Source of the DNA: Rostrohypoxylon terebratum
Lineage: Eukaryota; Ascomycota; Sordariomycetes; Xylariales; Hypoxylaceae
Assembly: GCA_022497145.1 (NCBI GenBank)
Contig: MU385934.1
Location: forward strand, 8,057 to 72,056
DNA: 64,000 nt
Direction of reading: 5' to 3'
The notes below the pieces were generated by a model. It was not told the origin of the DNA and did not search any database. It saw nothing but the letters and a program-made list of their open reading frames with translations. Each line of letters starts with the position of its first letter. Within the stretch, counting starts at the first letter, position 1. The position numbers and the translations under genes were made by a program. Shown in pieces: positions 55,654 to 64,000 of the stretch.

Positions 55654-57122
55654 CTCAGACCGAAAAATGAATATTCTGGAAAACGGAGTTTGTAGTTGTT
55701 CAATTACCAATCACTGATTTGATTAGACAATGATTACCTAGAGTCCTAGGCAATAGAATAGAGGATTGGACTCCGAGGGGGATATTGCAGATCAGATCAG
55801 ACAGTGTCTGGTAACGGATAGAAACGGATAGAGGAATGAAAAGAAAACTGGGGGAAACAAACGAATCTAACAAATAACCGAGTGAACGGAAGAAGCAACT
55901 TGAGCTTGGCTCCGTTTGGTCAAATGATAGAGGGATAATGGATAATCAGATCAGATCAGATATGCAACCAACTTCAGCTCTACTCCGCACTAGAAGCGCC
56001 GTGGAACGCCGCAGAATAATACGCCGAAGACGTAGAGAGATAGCAGCTATTGGTAGCTAGACAGTAGACTAGAGGACTCGCACCGGGCCGTACCCCGAAT
56101 GATAGACTCGAATACCGCACGAATACCGCACGAATACCGTAGTGTGACGGAGATTTGTGACCAATCACAAATTGCGAATGGTAGAAAGAACCTGGTCTAG
56201 CCGAAATCAAGGGTGCCGTCAAGGGTGCCGTAACCCGAAAGAGTTCGGGACGACTGACGATCTAAGCAAAGATAGAGAAGAGAACAAGATCAAAAGGAAT
56301 TTACTTCGAACATACCAGTATCGGGTACTTAGGTCCTATGTATTTGTAAGAGACTTGACTTTAGTAAAGAAGTAGAAAAAAATGAAGAGGAGAAGAAAAA
56401 TTAAGTTGGTTCAAATTTTAGGAAAGGGAAAAAAAGATTAGTTATCCGGTGACCGGTTCGCCAGTTGTCAGGTTTAAAAAAAAAACCTATGCGCTAGGTA
56501 TGCACAGGTAAAGAATTAGGAAGAGGAAGCGAACAACACTGAAAATGTATGTAGGTATGCTGTAAGAAAAGTGTACTTTCAGGGATACTCAGTAGATACC
56601 TAGTAGGCGCGCTTGCCGTAACTGTATCTGTTTCAAGGTTCTGTCTTGTACGTAGTAGGCAAGTACATTCCTATGTACTGTATTGTACTTCGTACGTACG
56701 ATTAATCGAGATATTGGTGCCCCTCTTCCCGTCGGTTGTGTGTAACACGGACATGTTCTGGCCAATTGATCTAATACCTATTAGAATCCTAGATCTTCTG
56801 GAGGTAGGTGCGGATTACATGCATACTGCATACAAGAAAGCATGGATCATGGATACATGTTGATCGACAATCAATGTACTAGGCGCCACCGCTGGATCCA
56901 ACTTTTTTTTCCCCCATCTTCCTCAGCGAAATCATTCCCAGGCAGGTAGAATTTGGGTGAAAACATTTACACGGGACAACAAAACAACAAGACAACGATG
57001 AGGTACCCGAATGCTGGGATTTATTCGATGCAACAAATCAGAATACCGACCCAATATCTACTATCCAATATCCAATATCTAAAATCCAATGTCTCACCCC
57101 ATTCGTCAAGCGTCAAAACCAA
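55654..57122. other. 1.5-kb intergenic region
   Basis: No supported gene. It holds a CGAATACCGCA tandem (56109-56141), A-rich tracts (56366-56440), TAGGTA/GTACGTAC words (56330-56700) and CCAATATCCAATATC short repeats (57063-57090). Confidence 0.6.
56109..56141. repeat. three tandem 11-mers CGAATACCGCA
   Basis: Two exact copies and one with a single change (CGAATACCGTA), head to tail, in non-coding DNA. Confidence 0.85.
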
Positions 57123-58874
57123 CTACCTCGTCTTGATCTTCTTATACCGAACCACCTCTTTTCCATCCTCCTCGACAATCCTGTGAGCTTCGATCTTGTA
57201 CCCCCCAATGGCTGGCCAAAGCTTAGACCAGCACGCCCAGTACACGCCGCCGAGGATCAACACACCTACACCCACAACCGGGAAGACGAAATAGGGATAG
57301 CCTTGGGCGTTCCAATCTCCATTCGGCGGCACAAATGGGACGACGGCAAGGAAGACGTTAGCTAGCAAATATAACACGCTAATAGGTAGGTACGTATGCC
57401 ACGGCGATGTCCAGTTCTCCGAATTTTTATAATGAAGATATATCAGACCACCGGTAACGAAGGCGTTAATCCAAGCACCGGGGTAAGTGTACAGGTTAAC
57501 GAGGAAGTTATAGGCCGGTCCAGCAGGAGGTGCAACGAGCACGATGACCGTGATGAGCCAGTGTAGGAAAAGCTAGGTTGAGTTAGCCCTGGTTTCTCTG
57601 TCTCTCTCATCATAACATAACAACCTAGAAGTCTAATAAGGTTGTTTCAAAAAAAAACACTCACAGAAGCAGCTGGCGCATTGAAAGGCTTGATAGAAGC
57701 CCAGAATTTTCCATACGGCAGAAGGGCTTCTTTTCCAAATTCCTGGTTGAGCCTTGAATGCGCGAAACTCACGGCCAAGACATTGCCCAAGTTACTTAAG
57801 GCCACGAAAGCCGGAAGAGCTCGAGCCGCCGCGCTATCTCCGAATACATTACGGAAAAATAAGCCTGCAACCAGTACTTCGGATCTGGCGAGATCATCCT
57901 TGTCTATGGCGGCAAAGTACGCTACGTTCGCTAGAACATATAATATAGTAACCCCTCCGATGGCAATCGGCGCGGCAATCGAAAGCGTCTTTCGTGGATT
58001 CTTCAATTCCCCAAGCACATAATTAGCGTTCTCCCAACCCTTGTAGCTGTAGATGATCTGCAGCAGGGCGGTCGCGTAACCATAAGCGCCCTGACCGCCG
58101 TAGTTTTCAGTCTCTCCGATGGCGAAGGCGTCATGAAAATTTCCCGGTGGTGGGACGAGGAGTCGACCGGAGATCGCAGCGAAGCCCGAAAACACAATAA
58201 AGACGAGGATAACGACCTTGAATATTCCCAGAATATTCACCAGTCTCAGACCCCACTTAGGAAGAGTAGAATGAAGCGTGACGGCGAAAGTGATACAGGC
58301 GATGGCGATTCCGCGAGCTGTCCAGCCGTCACCCTCCGTGCTCCCGGAGGCGGTTAAGACGTAGCGACCAAATGCCAACGAATTCCCAGATGAAAATCCC
58401 AGAAGAATCATCTGCGCTGCCAGGACACAAGAAGCTAAGTAGCGGGGATGGCGGTAGACTCGTTCAAGGTAGTTCTTCTCTCCGCCCGAGAGCGGAATAG
58501 CCAGACCGAACTCGAGGAATACACTAAGGCCACAGAATGTCAAGATGCCGCCAACGATCCATAATATGATGGAAATCCCGACTGAGCCAGTCGACGCGAA
58601 GATGGCCGAGGGTGTTGAGAAAACTAAAGACGTAGTTGGTAACCAAGTAAGATCAAGTCATCAATCTCGACTTACTACCCGTCCCTATCATTTTATTCAG
58701 GATCAAAAACACTGCTCCCGTGACGCCGATCTTTCTAGAATCGGAGTACGCAAACTGTTGGACGCTGTCGTTCGTCGATGATGCATACTCTTCGTCTGCA
58801 GGAACTGTTAACTCCCGCGTATCGTCGCGGTCCGAATCTTTCGCTGCCTCCGTCATCGCCATTTGATCTTTCAT
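57123..58874 (-). CDS. APC/LAT-type amino-acid permease, methionine-permease (Mup1)-like, 535 aa
   Basis: Model complement(join(57123..57572,57665..58623,58676..58874)); both introns close in phase. ATG 58874 (MKDQMAMTEAAKDS) opens a polar, acidic tail usual for regulated plasma-membrane permeases. TM1 carries NKMIGTGIFSTPSAIFASTG, the substrate-binding unwound segment typical of L-type/Mup1 carriers. Further TM blocks include TFCGLSVFLEFGLAIPLSGG and a YGYATALLQIIYSYKGWENA segment characteristic of the methionine permease group. The last exon has several more helices and a basic tail ending RYKKIKTR. About 12 TM segments can be counted. It probably imports methionine or related neutral amino acids by H+ symport; substrate is inferred from similarity. 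Confidence 0.9.
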
Positions 58875-59599
58875 CACTATTAAGAGAATGGTTTTGAGAG
58901 AGCAGAATGAAGGGAACTGCACGCGACCCATGAGAACTTTGGGGCGAAATGCGCCTCTTATATTTTCTCTCCTATACACCTCTTATTCTCGTTTATCAAC
59001 GGTCGAATGTTGCACATGTTATTAGCAGATCCTCTTGGAACTTGCAGGATTTCTTGATCAGGGGATATGATATTATTACGTATACGGACTCTGTAAGCTA
59101 CAGGCGGCTGAGTTTTTTTAGGCTTTCTTAAGGTTCTTGTGGATGCTTGGCGATCGCACGTCATCGCACGCAAACGAAACCTTGTGATAATATTTGACCG
59201 ACCCTCTCACGCCCCCTTTCGCATCCCTTCGCGGACCCAACCCAACAGTACCAGACGTTACTTACTAGTAGGTTACTGCTTCGGGTCTACTGCGATGTAA
59301 CATTGCCAGAGCCTGACTTCCGACTTCTAACCACAGTGAGCTGAGGTTCGAAAATAAAACAACAAAATCACACAATCACACAATCGATCAATCAGAATCA
59401 GGAAGGCCGTCTGTATCCCAAGAAATTACTCTGCGATGCTTCGGTGTTTCTATCGAAACTGTCTCATCATTTAATTGTCACTTTACTCAGTCCGTCTATG
59501 GCAAGCCGACGCCTAGTCCTTTTTCTAGAGGTAACTACAGGGATATCATAGATATACATATGTCATATGTTGCTATATACTGTATACCTACTAACAGTC
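58875..59599. other. intergenic, permease promoter side
   Basis: About 725 bases. An AAAATCACACAATCACACAATCGATCAATCAG short-repeat stretch lies at about 59360-59397. The 60-71 codon frames here are not supported. Confidence 0.55.
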
Positions 59600-60484
59600 T
59601 CACGTACCCTTCTTTCCCCTTCGCTTCTTCAACATCGTACCAACTGGTTCATCCGATTCGGCAAACTCTGTTGCTAAACTTCTCTTCCTAGATTTAACGC
59701 CATCGACAGAACTCGACTCTGCCATGAGCTGCGCTCTCACTGGATAGCCAGGGAAATCTTCCATTCTATCCATCTCTAGCAATGCGATTGTTTTGTGCCC
59801 ATTGGTTATGTCGACTACGAATTTGAGACCTCCGAACTCCATCATCTGCGCGTTTTTCATGTCACTTGGTTGGATGAAGTGCATTGGCGCCGGCGGGGCC
59901 AATTTTCTCGGTGCAGAGCCTTCACAGTCGATAATTTCGGGGTCAAATCTGCAGTACCGGCATTCGGAACTTGACCAGTTGCTGCCTTCTTGTTGACCGT
60001 CTCGAATGAATTTACTCGAATATCCCATGATCTCAGCCTCTATCTTGGTCTTATACACTGGCCAGGGAAGGTGAAGCTGAAGCTTCTGACCCCAACTTTC
60101 GAGTGTGGTAGAGGAATGGCCAGCTTGGTCTCCCCGTGCCGGGCTGGAGTTTCGGCTATTTACCGATGCCCTCGAACGATCTTTCAAGCTTTTTTCACGA
60201 GCTCGCCTCGCTGGCTGAATTCGGGTCGGTGCGGCAGGCCACTTGCCAGGCTTGGTGGGTTTCGCTGTGCGCGTTTCGACCATCCTTTTGAGACTCTCGT
60301 TTCCCTGCAAATGATATATTGCGCACTCTTTAAGGAAGTGCAGCCTACAGTATGGCTGATACATTGGCGTGGGCAATAGCCAAGAGGGATCTCGGTGACC
60401 CCCAGCGACTGCAGCCACATTTGCTATAGCTATCCGACTGAGATTATCCGTAGCATCTCTACCACTGACATGCGTTGTGGTCAT
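59600..60484 (-). CDS. uncharacterised basic protein with one CxxC motif, 294 aa
   Basis: The frame is open from 60580, but the first 32 residues are a Phe-rich translation of an A/T tract, so I start at ATG 60484 (MTTTHVSGRDATDNL). A PSWLLPTPMYQPYCRLHFL segment is followed by a basic linker (RIQPARRAREKSLKDRSRAS) and a short domain containing ECRYCRFDPEIIDCEG. After HFIQPSDMKNAQMM and VVDITNGHKTIALLEMDRM come a Ser-rich tail and a basic end (LKKRRGKKGT) that could be a nuclear signal. No signal peptide or TM segment is seen, and I do not recognise the family. Continuous coding over 295 codons with varied composition makes it likely real. Confidence 0.65.
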   Translation of the reverse strand: MTTTHVSGRDATDNLSRIAIANVAAVAGGHRDPSWLLPTPMYQPYCRLHFLKECAIYHLQGNESLKRMVETRTAKPTKPGKWPAAPTRIQPARRAREKSLKDRSRASVNSRNSSPARGDQAGHSSTTLESWGQKLQLHLPWPVYKTKIEAEIMGYSSKFIRDGQQEGSNWSSSECRYCRFDPEIIDCEGSAPRKLAPPAPMHFIQPSDMKNAQMMEFGGLKFVVDITNGHKTIALLEMDRMEDFPGYPVRAQLMAESSSVDGVKSRKRSLATEFAESDEPVGTMLKKRRGKKGT

Positions 60485-61181
60485 AACTTTCTTGTTTTTT
60501 TTTGTCAAAAAAAGAAAGAAAAAAGAAACAGAGAAAAAGAAAAAGAAAAGAGAAAATAGTACGCTTGGTGAATTTGTCAAAATATCTCTTCAACTGATAA
60601 ATGTCAAATCGTGAGGTCAATTTAGATCTAAGCAAGCTTGACATCCACTACCGATATTCAAGTTGAAGCAAGTTGAAGCTATATTGATGGTTTGACAGCC
60701 TCGATCGGATCTTCCTTTGAAATGCAAGAGAACTAGATGATCCTCTTTGTAGCTCTTGCTTGTATGGGACAGTCATGATTGTTACAAGTTGATTCATGGA
60801 TGACAATGAACAATAGTCCCGGAAACAACCCAGAAAGCTCTAGCCTCTACGCCTGACAAAGAAATGTGCAATAGTGCACTAAGCTAGGTATTGTGAATAT
60901 CACAAACCGAGCTGCTATTTGATGTTTTACTAATTGTTTGCTTTCTATTATCTTCCCACCAGATCTGAGTACTGAGTTTGAATCCAAACATGCATTTAGG
61001 TGTGATTGATTGCTGGCATTTGTATCTAGATAATAGATAAAGGAGTGTTGGTCTGTTTACCTAATACCGAGTTAATCTGGGTATGATTCCTCGGGAATGG
61101 ATAGAGCTTGTAGGTTAGGCGATTCCTATGTCCCTATAGCATCCCAGGACCCAGGTACTGAAGTGGATATAATTTATATCC
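60485..61181. other. intergenic
   Basis: About 700 bases. An A/G-rich tract (60497-60560) sits at the start of the unknown gene. Nothing else is recognisable. Confidence 0.55.
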
Positions 61182-62789
61182 TTATGTATCTCTCTGGAAA
61201 ATTGGTTTCCCGCTGGCATCGGTGATTGGCATCCCGCCCGGAAGTTCAGTGAGCCCTTGTGATCATCTGTTAGCTGCCGTATAAACCAATATCACGATAC
61301 CACAATACCACGGACTCGGTACTACTTACAAGCGTCTATGTCCTCCTCCACATCCCTTTGCTTCGTGCACTTGTTACCTTCTCTGATTTCCTGATAACCT
61401 AGCTCAGGACATTTGAAGCCGTTGCAATCTGTATCCATGACCTTCTGCAAAGCATCATCCTTCCAACCAAATATGTAATCGCCGTGGTTCCCGAAGCCCG
61501 TAGCGTCGCCGTAGCTCCAGACAAAAGGCTGTGAACCATCTTCAGGCCACTCCGATTTATCGTTAAAAGGTGTTGTATCCCAGACTATCTCGTAGAATAG
61601 TTGTGGAATTTTCACGCTAGGTAATATATCAAGTCAGCAACTTCACACGTAAAAGATATCCTCGAGTGCTTTTTCTCTTCGAATGTAGGCAGTGATCAGG
61701 TAATAGACGATCGCGTTTCACTCACTATCGTCGAATTAGTTTATCCTACATCAAAGGAGGCTTGGCAACTGCTAGAAGATATCTGAGACGTATTCGATGG
61801 GGGGGGGGGGGTTCTTGTACGTACCGGATGACTCGCTGGGCATGGGCCACCTTCCTCAAATGTGCCGGTCTCGGGATACGAAACGTGGCTTGAATGATCA
61901 GGTGAATCTAGATTCACGCCATCCCAACAGCTAGGAGTAGAAATCTCAGCAGATGACTCTTCGCTAGGACGGGGAATCCGTGCCTGGCTACTCACGTCGG
62001 AAAGCGGAGGTTAGCCATTATACCAGCGGGACAAGGCTCTTTCGGCATATCTAGAGTCTCATTTGTTCGAGTCAAGGGGTCTTGAAGACAAGTACTATCC
62101 AGACGGAGATAAGTCATTCATTCATGTACAGAGGCGACGGCCAAGTGAATCACATACTATGTAAGTTGTCGATATTTTTCGGCTTCTTCTCTAGTACGTA
62201 TCGTAGGGTCGCCGGTAATCATCCTGAAGCCCTAAGATGTCTAGGTATGAGTTTGCCTTTGCTCAATCGAAGAACATGAGACCGACAAAAAGCTTACCGG
62301 CTTAAATGCGGTGACGGTGGTGCGATTGTAACTTGGTATGTAGTATATGGTCATGCCGCCATTCGACTCTTCAAAGAAGACGTTGCCTTTTTGGGGGACA
62401 CGTTTGTACGTTCCATTGCGTGCTCGAAAGAACATCACCGCCGTCCAATAGTTAGAGAAGTCCTCTGGGAATGTGCAGGTAGTACAGGTAGCTGAGCCAG
62501 GGATGTCTAGGGTCTTGGGGTCCATCGATGCGTTGAAGGAGTTCTATAGTTTTCAGTTTTCGTTCAGTTAGTTATTCATTTCCTATAATATTTGACTGCC
62601 ATATCTAGGCTATAGAGCGTATACCCCTCCAATGACCTGGTGTAGATGAGGTGACCCAACCACCCCTGGGTTGACTAAGGGGTCAAGACGCTCGACGACG
62701 AGCTGCGAGCATGAGAAGCGGAGCAGAGCCGAAGCACCAGATACAAGAAAAATGGCGGTTGCCAACGAGTGAATCAAATATGGTCGCAT
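61182..62789 (-). CDS. secreted DUF1996 protein, seven exons, about 349 aa; one junction out of phase
   Basis: Exons on minus: 62789-62625, 62543-62298, 62231-62158, 62094-61996, 61930-61825, about 61615-61330, 61255-61182. ATG 62789 starts a signal peptide (LIHSLATAIFLVSGASA). Family blocks follow: RFSCSQLVVERLDPLVNPG, NSFNASMDPKTLDIPG, FRMITGDPTIRT, CWDGVNLDSPDHSSHVSYP, GGPCPASHP, IPQLFYEIVWDTTPFND and DGSQPFVWSYGDATGFGNHG, with the end block ELPGGMPITDASGKP. All junctions close except exon 5 to 6: GTACGT donor (phase 0) and CTAG acceptor leave one extra C before GTG-AAA. A 13-G homopolymer lies in that intron. Either the sequence has an error, splicing is unusual, or the gene is frameshifted. 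DUF1996 proteins are extracellular or wall-associated with unknown activity; some bind sugars. Confidence 0.75.
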
Positions 62790-63406
62790 CTTGGATTGTT
62801 GATGGCCGATATACTACTTGCCAAGATGTGAAAATGATATTCAATGTTAGTTAGTAAGCCTCTAATATCAATTGTTGTTCTTTGATGATTTGGTAGTTAG
62901 TGGATACTCTACCAGACCAGCAGCTCCGATGGATCCTGAAGTATACATATGATGGAGAAATGGTATTATCAGCATATATCGGTGCTACCACACTTCTTAA
63001 GTGCCGCCCTGAGGGAACGCTCTTAATATATTTCCATTCTATCCATATTGCCGGTGAGATATCGATACTAAACGCACCAATCACCTCGACATATCGTCGC
63101 GTAGTATCATGTAATTATCGTTCGCACGATAGGCAACTCTGAGACGCGGACTGCTGTACTAGCAGCGATGAGCTTGGATAGGTAATTGATGCCGTCTGTT
63201 TCCACGCGTTATCAAAGGAATCATATTGCCTATTAAGTAACTCGTAGGTATAACGCCTTTTTGGGGACGTAGTAATACTTTGATTTACCGGCGTCACCAG
63301 TACCTCCTTGGAATATTCATAACAGTGTAGGTACTCGAGTTCAAATTTCTTTAGAAAGAAATTATTATCAGAAAGGGACTCGCATGATATCAACTCACAG
63401 GGGCAC
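62790..63406. other. intergenic between DUF1996 and DUF6055 genes
   Basis: About 600 bases, with the DUF1996 promoter and the 3' flank of the DUF6055 gene. Short frames on both strands show no domain. Confidence 0.5.
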
Positions 63407-64000
63407 CTACACTATGTTCGCTCCCGTGAGTTGTACTTGATAATCCAAGCCTCGGCTTACGTCGCTCGTAAGTGAGAAAGGATCGTAAAGATACAGAGAG
63501 TCTGGCGTATTAGCAACCACCAAGCTGGCTTCTTCTCCGTTATCCAAGGACACTTCTGCCTTATCATCCGCCACTTCGACGTACCTCACAGCTCCGCTCG
63601 ATGCCTTTATCGCTAGAAATGCCGTATATGGAGCCGTACTAGTTATAGAAACACCGATCGATGCACCCGTTGCCTTTAGAGGAATGATGTTGGCACCCAT
63701 GTAGCGGGGTTGACGAGCAGCTTTGACTCGATACTTCCCTCCCCCCAACGAGTCCAAGTTAGCATAGTTGAAATCCTTTTTCTGCCTCTCAAAAAGGGCC
63801 CTGGCCTTTTCGTGGCCAATATCGACGTATGCCATCCGAGCCCAGTAACGGCCGACGATGGCTTGAATCTTGGCGGGTGCAGAAAGCTGGTCTAGGATGT
63901 GCAGAGGCGTCTCATTGCTATTCCGCTTATACTTTCGCCACACGTTCGGGAAATTTGCCATGCCCAATCCCGTGTAGTTATCTGGATTGTTCGTAATATA
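63407..64000 (-). CDS. DUF6055-type protein, C-terminal part, cut by window edge
   Basis: The frame is open from the window edge (residues ITNNPDNYTGLGMANFPNVW) to a stop at 63407, so the true start lies beyond 64000. The sequence AIVGRYWARMAYVDIGHEKA, then YRVKAARQPRYMGANIIPLK, then SLVVANTPDSLYLYDPFSLT and the end DYQVQLTGANIV, matches the C-terminal half of DUF6055 proteins. These are found in fungi and actinomycetes and are mostly secreted, with a possible metallopeptidase-like N-terminal part; that part is not visible here. It is on the same strand as the DUF1996 gene and 600 bases upstream of it. Both look like extracellular proteins. Confidence 0.75.
   Translation of the reverse strand, partial: YITNNPDNYTGLGMANFPNVWRKYKRNSNETPLHILDQLSAPAKIQAIVGRYWARMAYVDIGHEKARALFERQKKDFNYANLDSLGGGKYRVKAARQPRYMGANIIPLKATGASIGVSITSTAPYTAFLAIKASSGAVRYVEVADDKAEVSLDNGEEASLVVANTPDSLYLYDPFSLTSDVSRGLDYQVQLTGANIV

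Noticed and set aside
1..64000. CRISPR arrays, prophages or bacterial operons
   Set aside because: No regularly spaced direct repeats of that type were seen, and the introns and gene families are fungal.

Overview
This 64-kb window is nuclear DNA from a filamentous ascomycete (Pezizomycotina, most likely a Sordariomycete). Short GT-AG introns (about 44-90 nt, many with a CTAAC/CTGAC branch site) interrupt most genes, intergenic spaces run from 0.3 to 4 kb on both strands, and the families are fungal: a HET-domain protein, an ENA-type P-ATPase, Ubc6, Sam50, a DUF3716 protein, DUF1996, DUF6055 and a fungal rhodopsin-like protein. The first 107 bases are almost pure C and look like a sequencing or assembly edge. 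Most genes below were rebuilt by joining exons by hand; exon joins are stated where the reading frame closes.

Layout, left to right. 0.3-3.0 kb: a BTB/POZ protein (-). 4.6-6.0 kb: a decayed rhodopsin-like membrane gene (-). 6.4-8.2 kb: an FAD-dependent amadoriase/sarcosine-oxidase-like enzyme (-). 8.9-10.7 kb: Sam50 (-). 11.4-12.4 kb: Ubc6 (+). 13.1-16.4 kb: ENA cation ATPase (-). 18.0-19.7 kb: YtcJ-like amidohydrolase (-). 20.2-20.7 kb: a small secreted protein with two hevein-like domains (-). 22.1-23.0 kb: a DUF3716 protein (-). 23.0-27.7 kb: a gene-poor stretch with a 206-bp MITE and the possible remains of a membrane-protein gene. 27.7-30.0 kb: arginyl-tRNA synthetase (-). 30.5-32.3 kb: HET protein (-). 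33.6-34.9 kb: chromodomain protein (+). 35.9-37.6 kb: alcohol-acetyltransferase-like enzyme (+). 37.6-44.6 kb: a long gene-poor stretch that holds a tiny two-exon metallothionein gene. 44.6-46.2 kb: a two-TM membrane protein (+). 46.7-48.4 kb: RRM/Nop8-like nucleolar protein (-). 48.9-49.9 kb: a seven-exon hotdog thioesterase (+). 50.9-53.3 kb: Fat1-type fatty-acid transporter/acyl-CoA synthetase (+). 53.8-55.7 kb: a coiled-coil plus C2H2-like protein (-). 57.1-58.9 kb: methionine-permease-like amino-acid transporter (-). 59.6-60.5 kb: an unknown protein (-). 61.2-62.8 kb: secreted DUF1996 protein (-). 63.4 kb to the edge: a DUF6055 protein cut by the window (-).

There is no convincing biosynthetic cluster. 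Housekeeping genes (Sam50, Ubc6, ArgRS, Fat1, Nop8-like) are interspersed with environment-facing genes (ENA ATPase, metallothionein, hevein protein, HET, permease, DUF1996 and DUF6055). The thioesterase and the Fat1-type acyl-CoA synthetase are near neighbours on the same strand and could both act on acyl-CoA, but nothing shows they are co-regulated.

The points most worth a second look are the 21-residue metallothionein, the near-perfect palindromic MITE with TA target duplication, the 7-nt last exon and two possible starts of ArgRS, the nonsense-riddled rhodopsin gene, the one-base splice-phase break in the DUF1996 gene, and clusters of TAGGTACCTA-like words in intergenic DNA.
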